Source: Saururus chinensis
Lineage: Eukaryota; Streptophyta; Magnoliopsida; Piperales; Saururaceae
DNA length: 64,000 nucleotides
NCBI GenBank assembly: GCA_035235625.1
Contig: CP141146.1
Span: 14,812,501 to 14,876,500, forward strand
Direction of reading: 5' to 3'
Below the pieces are notes generated by a model. That model was not told the DNA's origin, ran no database searches, and worked only from the letters and a program-made list of their open reading frames with translations. The position numbers were made by a program, and so were the translations under genes. Shown here in pieces: positions 13,638 through 21,825 of the stretch; the stretch's first letter is position 1; each line of letters opens with the position of its first letter.

Positions 13638-14374
13638 CTGCATGGCCACTGGAAAATCATCAGCAAAATCTGGAGGGAAGAAAAGATCTGCATATTCCCT
13701 TTCACAGAAAAAAGCTGCATATTCCCTTTCACCAGTTGTGGTCTCTATAATCCAAGTCAAGAGATGAAAGTTAACTAAAGTTGATAATGTCTATAAAGCA
13801 ATTTACCATTATACATTTACAGGCTATCTGACCAGTAAGGAGATTTGACCAAAAACTTGTTTCAGTGTTCCAAAAATAAAGGAAGAACAGTGAAAAAGAG
13901 ACTGAATTAATAAGCATTTACTTAATTATGCTCTCACTGCGCAAGAAAAACTGGCACCAGGAGCGATTACTATTAATATAAGCCATTTTTCTGTAGGATC
14001 ACAGCGGTAGTTGATTATTTGATTACCTGTCCTATCAAACATCTTCACCGGCTCGGAATCACCTATATTTGTGTCAATGGTTGCAACTCGTAATCAGGGA
14101 TGAACCCAGTATCAATGTATCAATTTATTTAGATGTATATACCTTCAATGGACCAGTGATACACTGAAGTTTGTGTGACCACACCCAACATCTTAGGAGT
14201 AATCCACTTCCAAAAGACAACCTAAACATATAAAATAATGAAAGGATTGAGCTAATATAACTAAATACAGAAGACAAGAAAGATGGCTGATGAACAAGAA
14301 ACAAAGTAAATGACACATATCAATAAGATCAGACTGCCAACCTGCTCAGGCATTTGATGTGATTTCATTTTTGA
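13638..14374 (-). pseudogene. Captured clathrin heavy chain fragment (N-terminal propeller exons)
   Basis: Read on the minus strand, four blocks match plant clathrin heavy chain in the right order. 14374-14342 gives KMKSHQMPEQ, then a donor GT. 14221-14143 gives [20 protein letters not shown] and YHWSIE with intact borders. 14062-13953 gives [26 protein letters not shown] and IAPGA. After a gap, 13760-13638 contains ADLFFPPDFADDFPVAMQ, again ending at a donor. Introns are retained, so capture was from genomic DNA, not cDNA. Breaks: the ANLAN part after DRT is reduced to a single G; about 80 residues between IAPGA and ADLFF are missing; and a ~27-base tandem duplication (GEREYA... / CEREYA...) precedes ADLFF. 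It cannot encode a working clathrin. Identification is from remembered family motifs and would be settled by one protein search. Confidence 0.85.
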
Positions 14375-14375
14375 G

Positions 14376-14900
14376 ATGGAAGCACGAAAAGTCAGAAAAA
14401 AAAAATCACAAAACCAATTCAGCCCTATTTAACCCCAAATTCGACAGGAATCACACACAGCCAGAGCTCAGAAATCCTGTGAACTTCCACGCCACTAAAG
14501 GGAGAAAAAAACGTCGCGGTGAGGCAGATGGGAAAGAAAAAAGGTAGACGAAGCAGAGCTGTAGAAGAGAAAGAAAGGAATGGATGAGAAGAGAAATGAG
14601 GGATTTTCACTGGAGATGTGTTTTCGACGGAGAGAGATCTTTGCCGGAGACGGATTTTCACCGGAGAGGAAGCCGCTAGCCCAAATCGCCCAATTTCCTC
14701 CCTTTCGTGCCACGTACGGCGACTGTGAGATTCAATCGGCTGTGAAAACGCCGGACGAACGAAACGCAGATGAATCACCGAACGGCCGGAGATCGCCTCT
14801 ATCAGTGGCGGCGGTGCCCCAAATTTCTCCGCCGGCCGCCGAGCTCCAGATCGCCACTGTGTCAACAGTAAACTGAAACCCTTCGCCGACTCCGCGACTC
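14376..14900. other. GC-rich internal segment of the Pack-hAT
   Basis: Lies between the clathrin exons and the right CCGG arm. It is much richer in C and G than its surroundings, is open on both strands, and carries repeated TTTTC(A/G)CCGGAGA words. I recognise no protein. It could be a second captured fragment or a promoter/5'UTR. Confidence 0.4.
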
Positions 14901-15106
14901 ACCCCGAATTCGTGTTTTTTTTTTTTTTGAAAAACCGGACCGGACCAGAACGCCGGGTTTGCGGTTTAACCGGCCGGGTCAAGCTGACCCGGCCGGGTCA
15001 AACCAACTCGGATTTTCATTCGAACCGGCCCGTTTTTTATACCGGGTCCGGTTGAACCCGGTCGGACCGGACGGTCCGGTCCGGTTTTTAAAACACTGCT
15101 CGTAGC

Positions 15107-15410
15107 TGGGCTTGCTAGCTTCACTCGCTGGCTTGTACTTGGGCCTGACAAGCTTTTATCAAACCTCATTTCATTGTGTTATGATTTTCTATTTCTTTAA
15201 TTTTTTTCGCAATAGTTACCCATCCTTAGATTTGCGCTATGTCCGGTCTAATAACGTGAGGTATATAGCTCTTTTAAGGAACAAAATATTTTTTTTTCTG
15301 ATTAGCTATAATATACTGTGTTTTTTAAAAAATTTAATTTTTTTTATTGTTGTTAAAAATGACAAAATATTTTACTTCCTTGAAGGCTTCAAGCCATAGG
15401 CCTAAACAGA
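15107..15410. other. Spacer between Pack-hAT and Ty3 element
   Basis: Starts with the right target duplication and then T-rich DNA. It should contain what was originally upstream of GOS1 before the hAT insertion. No gene seen. Confidence 0.4.
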
Positions 15411-15843
15411 GTTGAATCGGCGCAAAGTGTATGACTTATCTGCAGTTATCACTTAGGCTAAGTGTCTTACTAATTTTACTGCTACTAACAACAAAAGAAA
15501 ATTGGGATATTTCCATAAAGATCAAGGTCGCGACAAGGTCAATAGGACCAAAGTAACACTAGCGAGTCTCAAGACAAGGGGTAAGGGAAAAGTTGGAGAA
15601 AAGAAGTCTTTTCACAAAGATTTCGAGACAAAAGCCGACAGTTCTACATCTGCCACTCGGCCATTCCAACCCTTCAATCGTGCTAGGGGTCTATTATCAT
15701 GCTTACTATGTGCAGGATCTCATCTTACTTGTCAATGTCCTCAGAAGAAAGTGCCCAATGCCCTTGTTGCGAGAGAGCCTGACTTAAAGGAAAGGATGAC
15801 GCCCCCAGCGACGAAGAAGAAGCACCCAAGATGGGAGCGTTGA
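15411..15843 (+). pseudogene. Ty3 gag C-terminal remnant with zinc knuckle
   Basis: The segment begins with a gag-like LNRRKVYDLSAVIT block (similar to the RR..VQDLASAI segment of chromovirus gag). It continues through a basic linker to a zinc knuckle CLLCAGSHLTCQCPQK (C-X2-C-X3-H-X4-C) around 15698-15745. An in-frame stop follows VIT. The N-terminal capsid part is missing. Confidence 0.75.
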
Positions 15844-15894
15844 GATTCCTCAATACCATCGAGGGTACCCAGAAAAAATAATTATCTCAATCAA

Positions 15895-16200
15895 ATGGTC
15901 TGATGTACATTGAGATATGCTTGAATGACATTCCAACAAGAGCAATGGTAAACACGGGAGTCACCCACACTTTTATATCGGACAATGAAGCTAGACGCCT
16001 AAGGCTAAGGCTCGTCAAAGATTCTAGCCGATGAAGGCAGTAAACTCTAAAGCCCGTCTTATCACCGGGTTGGCCAAAGATGTTCCCATTCGGATTGGCA
16101 AGTGGTCCGACACAATAAATCTCATGGCGGTCCCCTTGGATGATTTTCAAGTTATCCTTGGGATGAAATTCAAGCTCTTGTTCCGATGCCACACCTGGAT
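15895..16200 (+). pseudogene. Ty3 aspartic protease remnant
   Basis: Contains MVNTGVTHTFIS, matching the protease active-site block usually read MVDTGATHxFIS, so the catalytic Asp codon is now Asn. Downstream DVPIRIGKW and DDFQVILGMKF match the later protease conserved region, in shifted frames. Confidence 0.75.
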
Positions 16201-16371
16201 TTAGTTTGCATGTTTGAAGCCACAAACCCTTGCATGGTACTAGTTGTTCACAAGAGCATGATCGATATTACACATTTATCTGCTCTACAACTAGACAATG
16301 GGTTGAAGAAAGGTGATCCAACATACCTTATGGCTCTTCGTATAGAAAATCAACCATAGGGAGATCAACCC

Positions 16372-17085
16372 TTGCCGAAAGAGGTCGAAGCTGTTTTGGT
16401 TGACTATGCTGATGTCATGCCTGAAGCTTTACCAAAGTGTCTCCCTCTGCAGAGACCCATTGACCACCAAATAGAATTGAAGCCTGGTGCAAAACCACCA
16501 GCCCGCACTCCCTACCGAATGACACCCCTAAACTTGCTGAATTGTGAAGACAACTTTATGAATTACTTGACGCAGGCTTCATCCGCTCCTCCAAAGCCCC
16601 ATTTGGAGCCCCAGTCCTATTTCAAAAGAAACACGATGGGAGTTTGCACCTTTGTATCGACTATCAAGCATTGAGCAAACTGACAGTGAAGAATAAATAT
16701 CCCCTATCGCTAATTGTAAATCTTTTTGACCAACTTGACAATGCTCGTTACTTCTCAAAATTGGATCTCTGGTCAGGTTACTACCAAGTGCGTATTGCCA
16801 ACGGTGACGAAGCGAAGACCACATGTGTTACTCGCTATGGTGCGTTTGAGTTCTTGGTCATGCCTTTCGGTCTCACCAATGTACCGGCCACCTTCTGTAC
16901 ACTCATGAACAATACACTTGCCAAACATATTACTCACTTGCGAACTGTATTTGAGGTCCTGCGGTAGAACAAACTATACATCAAGTTGGAGAAGTGCTCC
17001 TTTGAACAACAGGAAATTCTCTTTTTGAGACATCATATTAGTGGTAGATAAGTTCGAATGGATCAAGACAAGGTTTGTGCAATTG
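16372..17085 (+). pseudogene. Ty3 reverse transcriptase remnant lacking the YxDD box
   Basis: Recognisable in order: [58 protein letters not shown], then FCTLMNN running directly into [17 protein letters not shown] and KLYIKLEKCSF. The ~20-codon segment normally between these, which holds the YLDD catalytic motif, is missing (junction near 16915). Stops and frameshifts also interrupt it. It cannot be active. Confidence 0.85.
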
Positions 17086-17640
17086 ATGATTGGCCGGCCC
17101 CTACCAAAGTAAAACAATTGTGAGCTTTCTTGGGTCTCTCAAACTACTACAGGCATTTTATCCAAGGGTATTCACAAAAAGTTGCCCTTTAACAGACTTG
17201 TTAAAGGAGGATCGCCCTTGGTGTTGGTCAGAACACTGTCAGAAAGCCTTTGTTGAATTAAAGGCTGTAATAATACAAGAGCTAGTGCTTCAACTCCCGA
17301 ACTACTCCAAGCTATTTGAAGTTCAGACGGATGCTTCCGATTATGCCATCAGGGGCCTTCTCTCCCAAGAAGACCACTCGGTTTCCTTCGAAAGTTGCAA
17401 ACTCAATAAAATGGAGCGGCACTACACAGTACAAGTGAAAGAGATGACAATTGTTATCCATTGCCTGCGCACCTGGCGCCATTACTTATTGGGTTCTCGC
17501 TTTGTTGTCAAAACAGACAATATTGCAACCAGTTACTTTCAGTCTCAGCCCAAGTTATCTCCCAAACAAACTCGGTGGCAAGATTTTTTGGCTAAATTTG
17601 ACTATATAGTGGAGTACAAACCTGGGTAAAATAATGTCGT
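17086..17640 (+). pseudogene. Ty3 RNase H and RT-thumb remnant
   Basis: Contains DRPWCWSEHCQKAFVELK, the RNase H start VQTDASDYAIRGLL (catalytic D), and RHYLLGSRFVVKTDN, ending with TRWQDFLAKFDYIVEYKPG. A 179-codon stretch is still open, followed by a stop before NNVVADALS. Confidence 0.85.
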
Positions 17641-19500
17641 TGCTGATGCACTTAGTCAACAGGCCGAACTGACTTCTCTCCATCTTTCTAGCATCAACTC
17701 CTGGTTTAATGATCTCCAACAGCGCATTCAAACAGCAATGGCCAAAGATCTGTTGGTGTGCACCCTTCTCCAACAAGTGAAAGAAGGCAAGACTCATAAG
17801 TTTTGGCTTGACAATGGGTTACTGATGACCAATGGACGAAGACTCTATGTTCCAAAAGTGGATCACTTGCGGAAAGAACTCCTTCACAAGTAGGGCTGCA
17901 ACAATTCGGGCTGGCCCGTAAGCCCGGCCCGGCCCGTAAATTTACAGGCTTGGGCCTTAAAATATAAGGTACGGGCAGGGCCGGGCCTTAGAATTTTAAA
18001 TATGTTATTATTAGGGTCGGGCCTGGGCCTGGAAAAAAAACACATAAAAGCCCGGCCCGGCCTATAACTATTAAGGCTTGCTACCCATTATCTATATGCC
18101 AAGCCCAGTACTTAGTTATTAATCTAGTTACCCTAAGCCCAAGCCCTAAAATCTTAGCCCATTACTAAAATTACAGCCCATCACTAAAATCTCAGTCCAT
18201 CCAAAAAAATCTCAGCCCAAAAATTGAAATTAGGAAATTATTTTACATTAGATAAGTTTGGGCCCGAAAGTCCGTGGCCCGGCCCGAGCCCGTTCAAATT
18301 TAGAAACGGGCCAGAATTTTGGCATTGGCTCCGGGCCCGGGCCGGGCCTGGTAACTTCTTTTTTTTTTACCGGCCGGGCCTGGGCCTACCCTGGCCCGTC
18401 AGGGCCCGGCCCGTTTGCAGCCTTATTCACGAGTGCCATGACACTCCTTGAGCGGGCCATCCGGGTATTCATCGCACACTAGCCCTTCCGGAGTGGGCTT
18501 ATTTCTGGCCCCACATGGGCGATGACATTGAGGCATATGTCTGAACTTGCCTTACTTGCCAACAAGACAAAGTGGAATGTGACAAACCACGGGGCCTCCT
18601 TGAACCGTTGCCCGTGCCACAAGGACCTTGGGAGAGCGTTTCTCTTGACTTCATCTCAGCATTGCCCAAAGTTGGCGGATACATATCAATCTTAGTGGTC
18701 GTTGACCGTTTCTCTAAATATGTTACCTTCATGCCAGCTCCCAAGCATTGTACTGTTGAAGAATCTACCCACCTCTTTCTAAAGAATGTTGTTAAGTATT
18801 GGGGTGTGCCTCAAACAATTGTGAGCGATCGAGATGGACGTTTCACGAGTCACTTCTGGACATAACTATTTAAACTGCTTAGTTCCAAGTTAAGCTTTTC
18901 GTCGAGGATGCATCCTCGAACAGATGGCCAAACGGAGCGGGTTAACACTTTCCTTGAAGAGTATCTTCACCACTTCATTAGTGCCAACCAGAAGAATTAG
19001 GTCAATCTCCTCGACATTGCCTAGTTCTCCTACAATTTGCAAAAGAGCTTCTCCACTAACCAGAGCCCATTCGAGTTGGCCACCTGCCGCCAACATGCCA
19101 CGCCCCGCACATTGGCCCTGGGCTACACTAACAACAGCCCCCTTGCCTTCCACCTTGCACAAGATTGGAACATCACCTCTAAAATTGCTTGCGCCTATCT
19201 CGAGAAGGCCGCTACACGTGCAAAGAAGTGGGCTAACCAAGGTCACCAACCTTCAACCTTTAGTGTGGGGGATCTCATGTTCGTCAAGCTCAATCCTACC
19301 CAACTCAAGCTTTTCTGCCAACTTCATAAAGGCCTCATTCGCAAATATGAAGACCCCATCCTCATCCTCCAACAGGTCAGGAAGGTCTCTTACAAAGTGC
19401 AATTACCACCCTGGATGCAGATACATCCCGTCTTCCACCCTAATTGTTTGAAGCCATACCATGCAAATGCTGAAGACCTCTCAAGAAACCACCTTGCTCA
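17641..19500 (+). pseudogene. Ty3 integrase remnant, split by a hAT MITE
   Basis: The N-terminal part (VVADALSQQ to LRKELLH) stops at 17890, where a 535-bp MITE lies. The zinc-binding part resumes after it (HECHDT, GHPGIHRTLAL, YFWPHM, TCLTCQQD). The catalytic core follows with the DDE residues visible: SLDFISALPK, VSDRDGRFTS and DGQTERVN. The C-terminal part includes FSVGDLMFVKLNP and HPVFHPNCLKPY. Several TGA/TAG codons interrupt the frame. Confidence 0.87.
17891..18425. mobile_element. hAT-like MITE rich in GGCCCGG, nested in integrase
   Basis: Inverted ends TAGGGCTGCAAC and GTTTGCAGCCTTA, flanked by 8-bp duplications TTCACAAG (17883-17890) and TTCACGAG (18426-18433) that differ at one base. 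Arms are arrays of GGCCCGG/CGGGCC words around an AT-rich core. Removing it restores the integrase reading HECHD, confirming that it is a later insertion. Confidence 0.9.
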
Positions 19501-19717
19501 CAGCAATCCCAAAGTCACCACCGATGTCAGAATTCTAGAAGAAATCATCGCCGATTGTGAAGTTGAATGTGGCCAAGCAAAAGTCAGTGAATTCCTCATT
19601 AAATGGAGGGACCTTCCACACAGTTGGGAGCCAGAAGAAGAACTTCTCAACCACTATGCCGATCAAGTCAAAGCCTACCTCCTAGAGAAGCGTCAACAAA
19701 GACGTCGATGGAATTGA
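19501..19717 (+). pseudogene. Ty3 chromodomain
   Basis: The C-terminal end of the integrase reading frame: VRILEEIIADCEVECGQAKV, then EFLIKWRDLPHSWEPEEELL and a basic tail RQQRRRWN before TGA. The aromatic and acidic positions of the chromovirus chromodomain are present. Chromodomains are thought to guide integration to heterochromatin. This part is still open and better preserved than RT. Confidence 0.85.
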
Positions 19718-19738
19718 CGGGGGGGGGGGGGGGGGGGG
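19718..19738 (+). other. Polypurine tract, 20-G run
   Basis: An uninterrupted run of 20 G (19719-19738) lies exactly between the chromodomain stop and the 3' LTR start (ATGTCACG). This is the place of the plus-strand primer (polypurine tract). The length is unusually great and may also reflect slippage or assembly error. Confidence 0.7.
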
Positions 19739-19739
19739 A

Positions 19740-20350
19740 TGTCACGAACTGCGTTCCGGGCACCCTACCAATTCCCCTTTTACTTTACTTACATGTACTT
19801 TTCTTTATTCCTTTGTATTTTCTTTATTTATGCTTTAAGGTGCAACCATGCCCGTACAACCACTTTGGCTGCCACTCTAGCCATATACAAAAAATATCTT
19901 ATGCTATATAAGGGGGAGTGAGTAGTTGTGTTGTTGGTCATAGTGTTGTTGCACTTATTGCTTGTAAACATGTTGATAGTGAATGCATTCATCTTTTTTG
20001 CTTGTCTTCATTCGTTTACTTGCAATGTGACTCGCTTCTGCCCCCTACCTTTTTGCTTTGCATGAGCGTCCACAAGTGATTTGCACAATGTATCCATGCA
20101 AGGCAAGCCATTCGCCCCAAACAAAGGCTTGCTTGGTGGGCCTCAAGCCTACAAGTGCCGCACAGTCAGCTGCCGAAAGGGCACGTCCGTGACAACGCAC
20201 AGACCACAGAAGTGGTCGACTAGGCGCGTCCTTGTGCGCATACCTATTTTTTGCCACACACTCACACGCTTCCCCCTATAAATTCGGATTTCCGTCCAAA
20301 CTTCAAGAGAAGTTTTCTGGTCCGTTCTAACTTCTGAGTTCATTTTTGTC
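19740..20350 (+). repeat. 3' LTR of the Ty3 element (right end approximate)
   Basis: Starts TGTCACGAACTGCG just after the polypurine tract. A TATA box TATATAAGG at 19905-19913 marks the probable U3/R border region. No second LTR copy exists in the window, so the CA end cannot be fixed. Confidence 0.6.
19905..19913 (+). promoter_or_regulatory. TATA box in Ty3 LTR
   Basis: TATATAAGG, placed 165 bases into the LTR, the usual position for a plant LTR promoter. Confidence 0.55.
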
Positions 20351-20430
20351 CATTCAAAAGGCATTCTTAGCTAATTTGAGGGTGTTCTATGTAATGGAAG
20401 CATTCATTCCTCAAGTTGGTGACTTTATAA

Positions 20431-20877
20431 GGGAGAAACGCCTTGGGGCATGAGGAGACTCTGCCCGTCACCCTCAAGCTCTGAAAAGAGAGAAGCGGCC
20501 TGGAGCAAGAGGGGGTTTCATCCTCTGTCTTCAGGCTACAATGAGAAAAGTCGCCCCAAGTGGGGAGGCCCTGTCCTCCACCAAAGGGTCACATAATGAG
20601 AGAAACATCCCCCAAATGAAGGGGAGGTTATGTCCATAACCTATGGCTCTTGAAAAAAGAAAGAGCCTTCAGGTAAGGGAAATGTCTATTTGTCGTCTAC
20701 GGGCGCATAGAGAGAAAAGTGTCTCCGGGTAGAAGTTCTGTTAGCCCCCTACAGGCGTGGGAAGTGTGAAACATCCTAGGTTAAGGGGAAGTTATGTCTT
20801 CCACCTTCAGGCCACAGAGAGAGAAATGTCATGGGTGAAAAAAAGGTGATGTCTGCCGCCTAAGAAATGTCCCGAAG
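20431..20877 (+). repeat. Degenerate ~55-bp minisatellite
   Basis: The word GAGAAA(C/A)(G/A)... recurs at about 20431, 20491, 20543, 20599, 20657, 20710, 20765, 20819 and 20862, giving spacings of 43-60 bases. Each unit carries a GGGGA-type stretch and a CTGTC/CCACC stretch. Units are strongly diverged. A hAT MITE interrupts the array, and related units continue after 21401. Confidence 0.6.
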
Positions 20878-21393
20878 TAGGGGTGTAAACGGATGGACGC
20901 GGACAAAGCATGTCAGCAACTGTCCATTTTTACACGGACCAAGTACTTGTTCGTCCGTATTTGTCCATGACGGACACGGATAGAAACGGACGGACATGGA
21001 CGGAATGAAGGTGAAAGTTTAACATATACTATTTTGTTCTTAAATTAAGGGTGATTAGTAAAAAAATAATTAAAAAATAAGTTTTAATAATAGTAAGATA
21101 GTCTAATCTAAAAAATAAATAAATAATGATGTTATAAAAGACATGTGAGAGTATAATATGTATGTTTTACAATCTTGTTGTGAAGATTAACTATGTGACA
21201 TAGGTTAGTAATTTACTATAAAGTAAAAATAATAATAATAAAATATATAGTTGGCAGACACGGACGGCTGCGGACATGGCTAACCCTTGTCCATGTCCGT
21301 CCGTATTTGGGACGGACAAAAATCAATGTTGTCCATTTTAGTGCGGACGGACGCGGACGAACACCGGACAAACGGAAGCCGTTTACACCCCTA
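20878..21393. mobile_element. hAT-like MITE rich in GGACGGACA
   Basis: Ends TAGGGGTGTAAACGG and CCGTTTACACCCCTA are perfect inverted repeats, flanked by identical 8-bp duplications TCCCGAAG (20870-20877 and 21394-21401). Arms are built of CGGAC/GGACA words and the core is AT-rich. An inverted, older copy lies at 24.2 kb. Confidence 0.93.
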
Positions 21394-21400
21394 TCCCGAA

Positions 21401-21825
21401 GCTAGAGGAGGTTCGGCCCGCCATCTCTAGACCTGAAGGGGAGGACGCCTAGAGGAAACGAGCAACATTCAACTCCGCAACTTTCGGATTACAAGGGAAT
21501 AAGCATTTCTGACTTTCTGATTTTTATTTATTTATATGCATATGTATCTTAACTAGTAATATTAATTAAGATATATGATTGGCATGGGAAATGTGAAACG
21601 TTCCAGGTTAAAGAGAAGTGATGTCTGCCACCTTCCAGGGCTAGAGGAAATTTTGCCTGCCATCTCTAGACCTAAAATGGAGAACACCCTAAGGAAATAA
21701 GCAATATCAAACGTTATAATTTCAGGAACTACAGGGGAGTAAACATTTCTGATTTTCCAATTTTATTTGATTTATATGCATATGTATCGTAATTAGTAAT
21801 TTATTTATTAAGATATATGATTATA
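21401..21825 (+). repeat. Two diverged ~190-bp copies, 239 bp apart
   Basis: GCTAGAGGA...CCATCTCTAGACCT at 21401 recurs at 21640. Both copies continue with the same order of words (AGGAAA.GAGCAA, ACATTTCTGA, TTTATATGCATATGTATC, AAGATATATGATT). The spacer between them matches a minisatellite unit of the array at 20.4-20.9 kb, so this is a higher-order extension of it. Confidence 0.65.

Larger units (their letters stand above)
12792..15098. mobile_element. Non-autonomous hAT-like element (Pack-hAT) with captured gene DNA
   Basis: The left end CAATGTTTTAAAACCCGG and right end CCGGTTTTTAAAACACTG are inverted copies. The element is flanked by perfect 8-bp duplications CTCGTAGC (12784-12791 and 15099-15106), the hAT signature. 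Both arms are arrays of CCGG-containing words (CCGGCCCGG, GACCCGG, GGTCCGGTCCGG). Inside there is no transposase, but there are exons of a clathrin heavy chain gene and a separate GC-rich segment. Total 2307 bp. The perfect duplication suggests a fairly recent insertion. The family is inferred from target length and termini, not from a transposase. Confidence 0.88.
15411..20350 (+). mobile_element. Dead 5'-truncated Ty3/Gypsy chromovirus (Reina-like)
   Basis: Gag, protease, reverse transcriptase, RNase H, integrase and chromodomain motifs occur in Ty3/Gypsy order, followed by a G-rich polypurine tract and the start of a 3' LTR (TGTCACGAAC at 19740). The 5' LTR, primer-binding site and N-terminal gag are absent. 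The frame is broken by many stops, by deletion of the RT catalytic box, and by a hAT MITE in the integrase. The C-X2-C-X3-H-X4-C zinc knuckle plus C-terminal chromodomain point to a Reina-type chromovirus. The right end is not defined; 20350 is approximate. Confidence 0.85.

Noticed and set aside
14425..14865. 146-codon minus-strand frame inside the Pack-hAT
   Set aside because: Not recognisable as protein. It lies in the position of a 5'UTR/promoter relative to the clathrin exons, so I annotated the GC-rich segment without calling a gene.
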